Source: Volvox africanus
Lineage: Eukaryota > Chlorophyta > Chlorophyceae > Chlamydomonadales > Volvocaceae
Length of the DNA stretch: 64,000 nt
Direction of reading: 5' to 3'
Assembly (NCBI GenBank): GCA_030268105.1
Contig: BSDZ01000080.1
Location: 2,791,501 to 2,855,500, forward strand
Shown here: piece by piece, positions 1-11,037 of the stretch
Position numbering within the stretch: the first letter of the stretch is position 1
Layout of the letters: every line of letters starts with the position of its first letter
Notes under the pieces: generated by a model
The model's input: only the letters and a program-made list of their open reading frames with translations
Told to the model about the DNA's origin: nothing
Databases searched by the model: none
Position numbers and translations under genes: made by a program

Positions 1-76
1 CTGCCGCCTAACGTCCGCCTGCCTCTGCAGCAGCTCACCAACTCTCTCCTACCCCTTCCTTGGTCTTGCGATGCAG

Positions 77-755
77 TTACCTTACCAATACGCACGTCAA
101 GATCATCCTGTTGCTTGATGACGAAGCACCAATTAAGGATGAAGCGGTGCTTCGGGTGAGTTGGGATAAAGCGAGAGCGCATAAGGGGCGACGCGAATTC
201 AGCTACATTCAGTTCAACCCCTCTTAAGCAGAGCAAAATTTAGTGTATTCTACCAGACGCAAGCTTCCACCAAAAATCGCGGTTTGAAATCCGTAGGCAG
301 CGGCAGCCCCCATCTTATTAGTCAGAGGCGGCAGTCCTGCCCTGACCACTAGTCGGCACTTCCAGGGGGAATACAATCCCATGCGACACCCGCAACCCAT
401 GCAACGCTGTGCGCGGTTCTGCGGATCAGTGGGAGGGTTGTTCAAGCTTAGGACGCCGCGTCGAGTTCGGTGGCTGCTTGTGGAGTTGAGAAGGGCTGCC
501 ACGGAAAGGAGGGCATTGGGACGCGAAGGGGGGAAGTGGGCGCTTATCAAAGCGCGGACTTGCCAGTTACTGGACCTCCGCATCACTTCCCGACAGGTCC
601 TCCGGAGGCTGCACAGCCTGTATGTCGACACCACCTCCAACCCCTTTCATAAGTTCGGCCTGCCCATCACTTCGCCGCGGTTTGACGCGCAGCTGGAGCA
701 AATCGTTGCACTGTACCCCCGGCCCGGGGCGTCACTCGGGGGTTTCACTACCTGA
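77..755 (+). CDS. TRAPPC2L: TRAPP complex subunit 2-like (TRAPPC2L), 3' end
   Basis: C-terminal 79 residues or so of a TRAPPC2L-type sedlin-fold subunit of the TRAPP tethering complex, which acts in ER-Golgi and Golgi vesicle traffic. Two exons are visible: 77-155 (acceptor ends at 76) and 597-755, with a GTGAGT donor at 156 and an acceptor ending GACAG at 596. The joined frame reads YLTNTHVKIILLLDDEAP, then a stretch ending VLRVLRRLHSLYVDTTSNPF, and stops with TGA at 753-755. The order VTNxxVK, then xxIRxMFRKLHxxYxDxxxNPF, then a conserved SxxFD-like end is the family signature at the C-terminus. Earlier exons lie off the left edge. Similarity to TRAPPC2 itself is weaker than to TRAPPC2L. 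The splice join is phase 0 and leaves no gap against the family. Confidence 0.8.
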
Positions 756-963
756 GGAACACGTCAAGTGGGCCTTTTCCTGACTACGCCAACAGGGATG
801 AACTCAAGCTTAGGAATTCGTGGGCATAAATTTAACACCTAATTTAGAAAGATTGGGATGGAAAAAGGTAGCAGGAGATGCAGCGGCAACTGCAGATGGC
901 CCCTGACAACCTACTGCTTTGTTGGATGCCGGATGATGGGTCTGAGGGTGTGGGTTTAGATAG

Positions 964-968
964 TGTAA
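964..968 (+). terminator. TGTAA polyadenylation signal, TRAPPC2L
   Basis: TGTAA pentamer 209 bases after the TRAPPC2L stop codon, a typical volvocine 3' UTR distance. Assigned by motif and position only. Confidence 0.4.
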
Positions 969-1432
969 TGGGTCACATCAGCCACAAACTCATTCCAGCG
1001 CAAATGAGCCTCCTGCCCCTGTCATTGATTTAGGGAATGTTATGGTGAAGTGTGTTGGAAAGAGAAGTTGCGCCTCATGCGTTCTGGAACGGGACCGCAG
1101 AAGTTGTCTGTGGTGACAGTGCCATGTTCCTGCTGCTCGAGGAAGCTGGCCTGCAGCAGGTCGCACTCGGGCTTTGGCGGGGGTCAAAACTTAAGCCAAA
1201 ATCTACTTCTGAAACTGTAATAAATAATATCAGTAATAATGCCGGGGTGGGGGTCATGAGCAGTAGATGAGCTTGTGCTCTGCTATCATAGGGCTGGAAG
1301 GCTTGCTGTTTACCGCTTGTTTGCACCCTACACTGCGATGGAGCCGCGCGAACGGGTGCGGAACGTGGGTTTGACCCGGCGGAAGTACGCGCCTTATGCC
1401 ACATGCATGATGCATGTACGTTGCTCAGCCAT

Positions 1433-1460
1433 TTACATCTGACAAGCTGACGTGCTTACA
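1433..1460 (-). terminator. paired TGTAA signals for the 1845-3995 gene
   Basis: Two minus-strand TGTAA pentamers (1433-1437 and 1456-1460) lie downstream of the minus-strand stop at 1845. Motif and position only. Confidence 0.35.
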
Positions 1461-1844
1461 TCCGATGGGGTTGCGCTGGCTTACTCGGGGTTCCCACCTG
1501 CAAGGTGCCAGCCCAAGAAGTGTTACCGCGATACCGAGTAGCTGAGAACACCGTACGTCCATGCCGGCCGTCTTTCCTGCCGATGTTGGCACAAAGAAGC
1601 CCGCCACCGCATCTCCAAACTTCGAGGTATTGCAGCAGTCCCGCAATATTGTAAGCCCATCGCTTCAAAGGCCCCCTCCAAGCCACTCCAAACAACACTC
1701 TTGGCCACGCGTGTTGTTTGGAGCATACCCCAACGGCCTTAGTACTGCATCGGCCTCGGATCGCCTCGTGAAGTACATTTCATTCCATTCGTAGCCCTCC
1801 CAAACCGCCCCCGTACCGTACTTCATTCCTGAGCCTCAACCTCG

Positions 1845-3995
1845 TCAACCCCCCAAGCGCCCCGTCAGCATCTGCAACTCCACGGCCCGCGTTAGCACCA
1901 GCACCTCCTCCAGCGCCGTAATACTCTCCTCCCGCTCCGTCAGCGCCTGCCGCGCAAGCCGAACCTGATCCAGCCGAAACCGCCATTCCCGGCTCTCCAG
2001 CGTGTTCGGTTCCTCTTTCCTTAGCCGCGCCACCTCCGCTTCAATCGTCTCCAGATTCGCTTCCGTCTTCTGCTGAACGCGCTTCGCGTGATCCAACAGA
2101 CCCATCGCCTCCGTCTTGAAAGTTTCCAATGACACTTGCTCACCTGCAAGCGCTTCCGCCGCAGCTTGACGACCCTCCGCCAGCGCCGCAGCCGCCGTGA
2201 ACACGTCCACGTCCAACATGCCGCCCGTGAAGGCATTCCGCAGCCGCGCAGCCGCCTCACCGCGGCGCCGCTCTATGTCCGGTTGCAGCTGCACGTCTCC
2301 AAGGATGCCCAACACGTCGTCAAGCAGTCGCTCCGCAGCGCTGGATGTCCTGCGTTCGTAGATGTATCTCAACGCGCGGTAAAGGGTTGCGATGTGCTCA
2401 GCAGAAGCAGCCTCTTGGCGCAAAGCCAGTGCTGTGGTGTAGCGGCGCTCAAGCAGCGCCAGCAGCTGCTCGTCCACCTCGGGAGCTGCGGCCTCCAGCT
2501 TCGCCTCAAGCTCCGCGCCGGAGGCAGCCAACAGCTCCACCAGTAGCGCCACGCGCCGCTGCGCCGCAGCCTTTGCCTCAAACCTGTCTGCGACAGCTTC
2601 ATTAACGTCCTCAACATCCTCGTCGACATACATGGCATTGTCATGGCTAGATGGCGGCCGCTGAACCCCGGGGGCTTGAGGCGCCGCCGTGGGGGAAGCG
2701 TCGGTTCTACGCCGTCCGTCCGCATAAGCTACCGTGTTGCTGCTAGACGGCATCTGCTGCTGTGGAGGCGAAGGCCGGGGCGGAGCTGCTGTCGCTGGCC
2801 CCATTGTCTGCTGGCTACAAACCGCGTTTTGCGAAACAGCTGATCCCCCGGGCTCTACCTCCCTTATGTCCGCCAGCTCCGGACCCCGGACAGGCCCCAA
2901 GCCCTGCTTGGCCCGCTCAAACGCACGAGCCACATAGCTCGCCACGTCTACCTTTCCTGCTAGCGCAATCAATTCGTCGTAGTCCAAATCTGGGTCCTCA
3001 TCGTCGTCTTTGCCGGTGATAGCTGCGTCACCTCCGGGTGCCCCAACGCCGGCTGCCTCCCCGAGATCAGCGAGCTCACTGAGATCCCCACCCAGGCGGA
3101 AGGGCTCACCAAACCGTGGATCAGGGAGTGGCAGATTGAGAATGTCATCAACATTCAGCTGACTTGGATCGTCCGGAAGGGAAAAGGGAAATGGAGCATT
3201 TGAAATGTTGTCGGGAGATACTGCCGCCGCTGCCTGCTGTCGCTGGTTGGGAGGAGGCGGTGGCTCTGGCCCGAAGGGCCGCCGTGATCTACCGCCGTTA
3301 CTATTGCTGTTACTACTGCTACTGCTGTCGAACGTATTCGACAACGCTGCTGCGGCAACGGCTGCCGCGGCCTCTGCTAGCGGTACTGTTGCCGTTGGCG
3401 GAGGTTGCGTTGCAGCAACTGGTTCCACATGTCGTTTGGGAGGCCTGCCCCGCCGCTTTGGAGTGGCGTCAATTCCCGCCGTCTCCGTCGACCTTGCAGT
3501 ATCTCCTGTTGACAATGAGCGGTTAGAACCTCCTGAGGACTGAAAGCCGATGTCCGTCGGCTGGGACGGTGACGGAAGTGACTCTGGGCCAATATACCGG
3601 CGCTGTTGTTGCAGTTGCCGTTGCTGCTGTACACCCTCGCGGCTTGGTCCTTCGTCAGCCGGTTTGGCAATCGTTTCCGGAGGGACCTGGTCCTTAGAGG
3701 GTTTCCCTGACGTGGCGCGGGCTCGTTGAGCCGCAGCTACTAGTTTGTCTCCCAGGAAAACGCCTGCATTATGCTTTTGTCGGCTGCTGCGGCAGCTCCG
3801 CCAGGTTACGGGTTGTGGTGCGAGACCGGCCCCAGATGCACCACTGGCCACAAAACCTGCTGCCCGCGGGGCCTCGGCAGATCGCCCGTGCCTCCTTAGG
3901 ATACCGGTCGCAGCGCTAGGCACGCCTGGCAAACCAACCGTTGAGCTGGCGGACGGCGGCGCACGCCAAGAATTAGAAAACCAGCTGCACAGCAT
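1845..3995 (-). CDS. AT-hook/coiled-coil protein, putative organelle targeting
   Basis: One uninterrupted 716-codon frame; I do not recognise the family. The first 50 residues or so are rich in Ala, Ser and Arg and almost free of acidic residues, like an algal plastid or mitochondrial transit peptide. Residues about 178-190 contain a canonical AT-hook, PKRRGRPPKR, which binds the minor groove of AT-rich DNA. Residues 120-450 are Gln/Pro/Ser-rich and look disordered, with short conserved-looking pieces (PFSLPDDPSQLNVDDILNLP; DPDLDYDELIALAGKVDVAS). The last 240 residues are Ala/Glu/Arg-rich and strongly helical, probably coiled coil, and look like the folded conserved part. The ATG at 3995 is preceded by an in-frame stop within about 30 bases, so it is the first start available without an upstream exon. 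A plastid nucleoid role would fit the AT-hook plus transit-like N-terminus, but that is inference. Confidence 0.7.
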   Translation of the reverse strand: MLCSWFSNSWRAPPSASSTVGLPGVPSAATGILRRHGRSAEAPRAAGFVASGASGAGLAPQPVTWRSCRSSRQKHNAGVFLGDKLVAAAQRARATSGKPSKDQVPPETIAKPADEGPSREGVQQQRQLQQQRRYIGPESLPSPSQPTDIGFQSSGGSNRSLSTGDTARSTETAGIDATPKRRGRPPKRHVEPVAATQPPPTATVPLAEAAAAVAAAALSNTFDSSSSSNSNSNGGRSRRPFGPEPPPPPNQRQQAAAAVSPDNISNAPFPFSLPDDPSQLNVDDILNLPLPDPRFGEPFRLGGDLSELADLGEAAGVGAPGGDAAITGKDDDEDPDLDYDELIALAGKVDVASYVARAFERAKQGLGPVRGPELADIREVEPGGSAVSQNAVCSQQTMGPATAAPPRPSPPQQQMPSSSNTVAYADGRRRTDASPTAAPQAPGVQRPPSSHDNAMYVDEDVEDVNEAVADRFEAKAAAQRRVALLVELLAASGAELEAKLEAAAPEVDEQLLALLERRYTTALALRQEAASAEHIATLYRALRYIYERRTSSAAERLLDDVLGILGDVQLQPDIERRRGEAAARLRNAFTGGMLDVDVFTAAAALAEGRQAAAEALAGEQVSLETFKTEAMGLLDHAKRVQQKTEANLETIEAEVARLRKEEPNTLESREWRFRLDQVRLARQALTEREESITALEEVLVLTRAVELQMLTGRLGG

Positions 3996-6473
3996 AGCCT
4001 CCCAGTTGGGTTACCAAAGTTTTAGGTAATTATATTTTAATAGTAAGGTAAGTATGTAGTAATTTCGTAACTAAGTAATCAGAATAACTCACGCAATTAA
4101 ATTTGTCAAGTATAACAAATTCCTAGGAGAACAAGTTCAATAGATAACTTATGAAAATTTTAGCATAATTGGCAATTTGTGAAGGGACAACGGCGATCAC
4201 GCTGTGGCGAGTTTTCTTTCGGGAACTCCGTACAGCTGTCGGATCCAGTGGGCAACGTCTTTGGGGCTTTGGGGGCATAGGAATCCTACACGTGGATATA
4301 TTACGACTGTCTCTCAATATAGCTGGTACCCTTTTAAAGACGGTTGTAAAGTTAAAGTAGACGAGGTTTATGTATTTGGCACGTCGGCAGACATCATCTA
4401 ACGGCTAGGTGCACCGCCCTGTAAAGCTTGGTAATTTCCCAGTGCCATACCCTCTTCATGGATCAATATATGTTCTATTGACACTGCATCACCCTGAGGC
4501 GAGCTGCACTGTTGTGCAGTAAGCCACGGTCCACGTCTATTCCATTCTAGTGACGGAGAGCCCTTTTTCGTTCATGGGACGAGGATATTTGCTCTTATCT
4601 CGGGTAGCAGCCTTGGACATGCGAAGGGAATCGATTGAAGGTACATGTTTAGGCCTCGTGGGCGTGACCGGCAGACCCAACGGGGGAGTATGAAGACGAA
4701 CCCGGCCTAGCGGGGAGCTGGGTTGTCAGCGGGGATAGCAAGAAGGAACAGAGGAGCATGAAGCGGAGGGCAAGGGGACAAAAGTGTGGTAGGAGGGGCC
4801 TTCATGCTGTGGACATCGCTGGCCATGATAACGGGCCCCGGTCCCAATCGCGCTTGGCCCCAGGGAGCGGGGTTAGGTCCTGGCGATAGATTAGGCGTGA
4901 CGAATGCAGTGACCCATGTCGTAAAAGCGGCAGAAGAGGAGGGCCTGGATGACAAGACGAGGGGGGAGCTGGCTACGTGGCACCTAACCTTGAAAGCAGG
5001 GATGTAGGAGGAAGGGTGGTTGCCTGAGGGAAGGCTCGGCCTGGGTGTATTTTGTTGGGGCGGGGACCGGGGCATTTAGCTAGGGGGCCGGGTGCTGCTG
5101 CAGCCATCATGATGTTGCGAATTGTTGCCTGTGTCCCACGTAGTTGTGTCCACAGAGGGGGTGCACCCACTATAGCGGCCGTCCAGGGGCGCAGCTGACG
5201 CCCTCTGGGGGCGCATGCGGACTGTTCGTGATATGCTGCTTGGCCGTAATGACCCACCACGACCTGAGTATCATTCGCGGGGTTGAGACCCCACTACGTC
5301 AAAGTATGACGCCTTCATGCTTCTGCTGAAGGAAGGCACGGATCGCTGTCACCACTCCTTGCAGTGCGGGAGCGGCGAAGTGGGTTCTTCCCCTGTATAA
5401 GACGCGAATGTCCGACCCAGGCTCAGGCCACGGCATCTAGACCGCCTGAGATGCGTTTTGAGCCTCCTGCGCTGCCGGGACATGACCTGTCTCGGATGAA
5501 CCATATCTTCAGGGGAAGTGTGAGGGATCCCTGCATACACGAACGCCACCCGGCCAAAAGAGCAGACCAGATGCCGCCAGCTATCTGTTGGGATTACCCG
5601 GACAGATATATGCGGAAATCAGGGCGAATTTTTCAAGATGTTTATTCTTACATCTTCGGCTGCGGCGATGATGCCGGTGGTGGTGGCGGCACGCGGGGAG
5701 GATTAACGCAGCCGGGGACGGCACCACCCTGGAGCAGGGTACAAAGCGTTTGTTGTCCTGATGGTTACAAACCTTGGCGAACCCATCGCTTCACACCAAG
5801 TTCAGGAAAGCGCACCACCGCTGGCAGTGACTGACGGCTACTGACCATGCGCAGGGCACTGCGTATATCCTTGCATTCTACACCAGCTCATGCTGTCCGC
5901 TGCAGCAACTCTTCTCACACTGACCAATGTTTTTCCTCCGCATGACGTTAGCGTACGAACCGGGTCAACCTACCCGCCAACCGTCATCTATTGCACGTTT
6001 ATCGGCAGACAAAACCCGCTTCCCAGCGCCCATGACAGCGTTGTAAACGCTCATCGCGAAGTGATGGGGATCGACAAAGCGGAGGGCCGGAGAGACGAGA
6101 ACTTCCCCCGGGTCGAGACACACAGCATCAGACCCTCCAGGAGGAGGCGCCCCTCCTGGTCCTGGAAGGCAGATGTGGCGCGCAAACCAGAGGTTCGAGT
6201 CATTTATCATGCCGGACTGTTCCAGTCGCCACTGCTTCTCCCCCAACTGCGTCAAAACAACAATCGACCATTTCTGCCACTGCTCCTTCTGGAGATGCAA
6301 CGCTCATCACAACTTTTATTTACTGCAACTGCTTTGGAGCATGGAACAATTAGCACGTGTAGCACCGTGAACCTCCCCAAATCGTGCCATGCGCCGTCTG
6401 CGCTAGGCGGCGTCCTGCTTCGAATCGTGTGTGTAGCCCCTTCCGCCTTCTAACCTTCCGATAGTTTTGGAGC
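3996..6473. other. long region without identified gene
   Basis: About 2.5 kb between the start of one minus-strand gene and the stop of the next. Bases 4020-4170 are AT-rich and probably serve as promoter/5' region of the 1845-3995 gene. Several 60-190-codon frames occur between 4700 and 6450 on both strands, but none shows domain similarity, splice-consistent continuation or a sensible composition. A minus-strand TGTAA signal (TTACA as written) at 5765-5769 could end the 3' UTR of the LTD-FAS1 gene. A small unrecognised gene cannot be excluded. Confidence 0.4.
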
Positions 6474-9400
6474 TCACTTCCTATTCTGGAGCGCTGGTGC
6501 AGCTGAGTCTGCGGGAGTGAACACCGGTAAAACGGGTGTAGCAGTTGCAGGTGTGGCGCCAGCTGCACCTTGCGCCGGCGCGGCTCCGACTCCAGCTGCA
6601 GCTGGCGCGGGGCCCCCAGCAGCCGGCGGCGCAGCAGCAGAGGCACCTGCCGCCGGCAGAACGCCTCCCGCACCCGGACCCGCCCCTGCGGGCGCTGCCG
6701 CTCCGGCCCCCGGACCTATCGCGGGCATCGGGAGCCCCGCCCCGGCGGGTACGGTAGCCCTGCCAGTAGTGGCATTCGGTATCATACCAGGCGCAGCCAT
6801 CCCAGCACCGCTCATGGCGGCGGCCGCAGCAGAGAAAGACCCGGCAGGAGCGGGGCCGACGGGGACCATACCCGGTAGGGGTCCATTGATCGGCGTTGTT
6901 GCAGTAATCTCCACTATTCCGGTCATGTTGGCGTAATCATCCTGAGCTCAGCGAGGGGAGGGGAAGGGAGGTTTAGAAATCGGCATCAAGAAACCATCGG
7001 TAATAGACTATGTGTGTGTGTGACTAAGGGGGTGGGTGGTGGGAAGGATACGAAAGAAGAAGAAGAAAAAATACTTGCCCGTGCTTGCCGTTAAGCACCG
7101 TGCAAAATGGTGAGGTCAGACGGGCCCTACCCCAAGAGAGAACCCTGTCGACTCCGCAACGGCTGCAGTTTTGCCTCTCGAGTCTCTGCAGGTCTGCCTG
7201 CATGATGCCACTTATGCGCTCACCTTTGAGAAGACCGGCGGGGGGAACAAGACACGGCTGATGGAATGAGCGACACCATTTGACGCAATCATGTCCGACT
7301 CCACGATCTGCAGACAGGCAAAAGGGGGCCAGGTTGCAGACATTTAGTCACTCTGGCAAGACGTCAACAATGACAATAAGGCCGCAAGCGGACACGGGCC
7401 ATTCGGCACAAAAGACGACTCTGGGCTGTAGCATATGGGCCTCTGATGAGCCTCTAGCATATGGGCCTCTGATGGGCCTCTAGCATATGGGCCTAACAGA
7501 ACGTCAAAACCTGTTTGAGAAATGCTGTACGCCATTGCGAGTTAGCATAATGGCGTTAATAATGTACTTGCCTTGCTGCACTGGATGCCGCTGTCAGCGG
7601 CGCAGCTGCAGCGCTCGCATGTGCGCTGGCAGAAGCCTCCCTGCCACTGGGCCGCAAGCGCGGAGGTCATGAAGGGAAAGAAGCATTTCTCAAACTTCTT
7701 CTGGTCCTCGCACGTGTAGTTGTCTGCGGAGGGGACGGGCCCCAAGCGGGAGGGGAGGGGGAAAGAAATTATTTGGAAATCGCGTCCTCCAAGTCCAACT
7801 GCCAGGTGGCCGTTGCTTAACCGCGATGTGGTTTTTAAAGCACGAACGACAGTGCAATTGTACGGCAGTTTTTCATGCGGGGCTCATGGCCCCGAGACTA
7901 CAGGGAGCCCCTGCAAGGTGGTTTCCATGAACCTGTTTCGCACAGAACCTGACACTCTTACCCGGCGTGGGCTTATCCACGCAGTTGTCGTGGAGCATGA
8001 GGGCGCCTTCCGTCATGCAGGGATCGTTGAACGGGATGACCTCCACACCGCGAGCTGTCCAGATGGGTGTATTGTTGAACATGAAATCTACGGCGACAAC
8101 ACGGGAGGATTAGGGAGGCGTACGTGGGTGCGAGGGCAACGCAGGTGTGAGGGGAACAGAAGCGTAGCTAACGCCAAAAGCTTAACGCATGTTTTAGTCT
8201 TGCCTGGCCTTCGCAGTTCAGCGCGGTCCTAGCTCTCCATCAGTGGACATTCTCAACAAAGTCCGTACACAAGTTCCGTCCATCCGTATCTTCGTGTAGA
8301 CCTACCACTAGTATACATTCCCGGGATGATATGATACTGCAGGATGTCCGGTAGCTCTGGAAGGCTGTAGAACATCTCAATGGGCAGTCGCCGGCCGTTG
8401 CCAAGTTGTCGCAGCAACATCTCAAACGACGCGTCAGTGGGGGCCATAACCTGCAGAATTTGGAAGCGAAGCACAGCTTAGCCATCCTAAGTGGATAATC
8501 TCATGCAGCGTTACGACAAACAGCCAGACGCACAAGAGCATTAACCGGTGAAATCGTAGATACGAAGAAACAAATTGAAAACGCAGCGGCGTCGGATGTG
8601 CCGTACCGTGTAGGGACCAGCAGCGGGGATGCCAGCGGGCGGTGGTGGCGGAGGAGGAGGAGGCGGGGGCGGGGGTGGAAGCTTGGAGCGATCCTGCGGG
8701 ATACGTGTTCGTGTGTTCAGGGGGTTTCAGGGTGTACTATTCAGGGGAGGACAGAAGCATGCCCCAGACCATCTTCCAATGCAACAGAGCTGGCCCATGG
8801 TGAGCATTGGTCGTACAGTTCCAGTCCTCTGCTTGGATATGAGGTCGGTGCAGCATCCCGGTCGTGAGCGTCCGTCTGTTGTCCTCGTAGCGCTGACTCA
8901 TCATGAATCTGAAACCCAACTCTCACCCCTCCCTGTAATGTGGCACCTGGTTGTCACAGCAGATGAAAAACGAAAAACCTATGTGGCTGCCAATCTGTCG
9001 TCAACGGCTTTCCCGGCCCGACGACGGAACCCGAAAACCCACCACTCCGAAACCGAACCACCAGGGGAACTGCGGCGCCACCTCCGTCTGCTGCTTGGGC
9101 TTAGGCTTCTCCGGCATTTTGTAGTCGGCGGCTGAAGGTGCTGTCAACAGCTTGTCCAGACCCGTTTTCTGCAGCGCAGCGTCAACCAGACCAGGCCACA
9201 GAGCAAGAGAGACGGGCGGAGAAATGAACCGGGGTGCCGTTATAGGGCCGCGATCCCCTGCGTAACAGCCCCTGCTGCTTCTGCCCCTCCCAAGAGCTTC
9301 AGAATTACCACGGTAGCATAATCCAGATCTCCTGATGAAAATACGATGTTCCCGCATAAGTAGCCGCCTGGTTCCACTCATCCCTGCACCAGTGCGAACC

Positions 9401-11037
9401 AACTCGGCAGTTGTGGCCAGCGAACAATCCTACGACCTCAATGCTCTATCCCCATACCCTTTCCCCCCGACCCCGGGAGCCCCAAAGCGGGATCTGTCAA
9501 CCTGCAAGGCATCCAGGAAGATTTTATGGTTGCCGCTACTCCTCAGCACCGTTAACACATCATCCATCTCGCTAAGGCTGTTGTACGACCCATCCGCGCT
9601 CAGATGCAGCGCTGACCCCATGGTGGCGTCCGACCATTTGGCGGTGGCCACCAGCGTGCCGTTGGGGTCAAATAGGTTCACCTCATCCCTGCGCGGTCGT
9701 GGGACAGAATACATGGGCACCGGCTGGACAGCAGGAGTAGTTTTGCAAATCCCACATTTACCATGTGTGGCAGCAACTCCCAAACGCTGATTGAAGTTGC
9801 CTGCCTAAAGTTACAGGGTGTTAAACAACGACGTTTTGACTTAGGGCAGGGCTGTTGGCATAGTTAGCAAGGGAGCCGCTGAAGAAAGAGCGAATCTACC
9901 CGGGAAGCAGTTCAACAGATATTTCTTTCCTCCTCTCATCCCAGGCCCATCACCAGCCCGATACTCGCCTGAAGCTAAGGCTGAATGGAAAGCCGCACTG
10001 TCCGCTGTCATTCTTGGGTTTTAACGCAAGTATGCGGGAGGGTTCGATGGTAAAGTTGCCCGGGCCATCGCAAGGCGGTGCACCCATCACCAAGTTGAGT
10101 GCTGCTGGGACTGCGCGTGTGTCGCTGTCCGTGAGGCGCCAGCCGCTGAGGTTGGCTGTCTGGCCGCCCACGTTGCGGAGGATGATGAGGGGCGTGGCGC
10201 CGGGGGCGGGGTAGGGGACGACCCGGTCAATTACCACCTTGGCGGGTGTCTTGCCCTGGCATAGCTTGGGCTTGTCTTCATCATCATCATCGTCATCGTC
10301 ATCGTCTTCGGAGTCTGAGGCAAAGTCCATCGGGGACTGCACGGCGCGGGCACCAGTGGCTCCGCCACTAGGCTTCGCAGCTAGCGGAGCCGCAGGGGCG
10401 GCAGATGGGGCCCTGGCAGCCGCTGCGGGAGCGGCGCCGCCGGGCTTCACAGCCGGTGTAGGGGCGGCGGCGGCTGAGGCTGGGAAGTCGGTGGGCTGGA
10501 TTTTTGGGGCCCATGTCGCAACAGCATGATAGCATGCGTGTGCGGGTTGGGGAGGAATGGGAAGGTCAGAAAAAAAGAGGCGCGTGGCAAGTTTCGCCGA
10601 ATGTTTCGCCGAACTAGCGGAATTTAAGCGTGCGCATAAAAAGGAGGATGCATCATTCCGCTTCCAGGTGCCTGTCTCCAAAAAATTGTTTAGTGCCGCA
10701 GCGGCGTCGCATTCACCCTTAAATCCGCAAGCTGGTCTTTCAAAAATTGCTTGCTTGCTTGCTTGCTAACGGAAGCACAAGCAGTGAGCTAGACGACAAG
10801 ATTTACCCGAGAGTCATCTGCGGCACTATCGGGATCTGCTGCCACTGCCGCCACCGGTACCGCCTTGGTAGATGCCTTGGCGCTGAACTGCGCATATGCT
10901 CCCAAGAGACTGGACGCCAGCACTGCCAACAGCAATACGGTACCCGCGTGCCTCAAGCTCAAAAAGAGCGACGGCTGAGATGCGGCGCGGTGCCCCCAGG
11001 CATCAGCCCGCCTCCTCAGCTTCGGTGAGACGGCCAT
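6474..11037 (-). CDS. secreted lamin-tail-domain / fasciclin (FAS1) protein
   Basis: Nine exons: 11037-10807, 10495-9969, 9688-9502, 9168-9082, 8693-8607, 8450-8306, 8087-7962, 7723-7572, 6941-6474; 2010 bases, 669 residues. Residues 27-50 (core HAGTVLLLAVLASSLLGAYA) form a signal peptide or anchor. An Ala/Pro linker and an acidic run (about 137-151) lead to a lamin tail domain, about 163-290 (KVVIDRVVPYP, LSGWRLTDSD, RDEVNLFDPNGTLVATAKW). A FAS1 domain follows, about 296-460 (IFLDALQKTGLDKLL, AGPYTVMAPTDASFEMLL, ILQYHIIPGMY), split by a polyproline insert (about 349-362). Then comes a Cys motif (TCEDQKKFEKC, GFCQRTCERCSC) and an Ala/Pro/Gly tail of about 150 residues. FAS1 domains mediate adhesion, so an extracellular matrix role is likely. 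Two introns (9968-9689 and 7571-6942) have GC donors. The least certain boundary is the exon 2 acceptor at 10496. Confidence 0.82.
7430..7494. repeat. 26-bp intronic tandem repeat, 2.5 copies
   Basis: Unit beginning AGCATATGGGCCTCTGATG, at 7430-7455, 7456-7481 and a partial copy 7482-7494, with a single A/G difference between the full copies. It lies inside the 630-base last intron of the LTD-FAS1 gene. Confidence 0.85.

Larger units (their letters stand above)
756..1844. other. convergent 3' intergenic region
   Basis: No convincing coding sequence. The stretch separates two convergent genes and probably holds both 3' UTRs. A TGTAA pentamer, the usual volvocine polyadenylation signal, lies on the plus strand at 964-968, about 210 bases after the TRAPPC2L stop. 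On the minus strand the same signal (TTACA as written) occurs at 1433-1437 and 1456-1460, about 390-410 bases after the stop of the neighbouring gene. Short frames here on both strands have no recognisable composition. Confidence 0.5.

Noticed and set aside
4707..5075. 122-codon minus-strand frame in the 3996-6473 gap
   Set aside because: Pro/Ser-rich without domain similarity, splice-consistent neighbours or transcription signals.
6517..6936. 139-codon plus-strand frame rich in Ala/Pro/Gly
   Set aside because: Antisense shadow of the last exon of the LTD-FAS1 gene; GC-rich repetitive coding is open on both strands.
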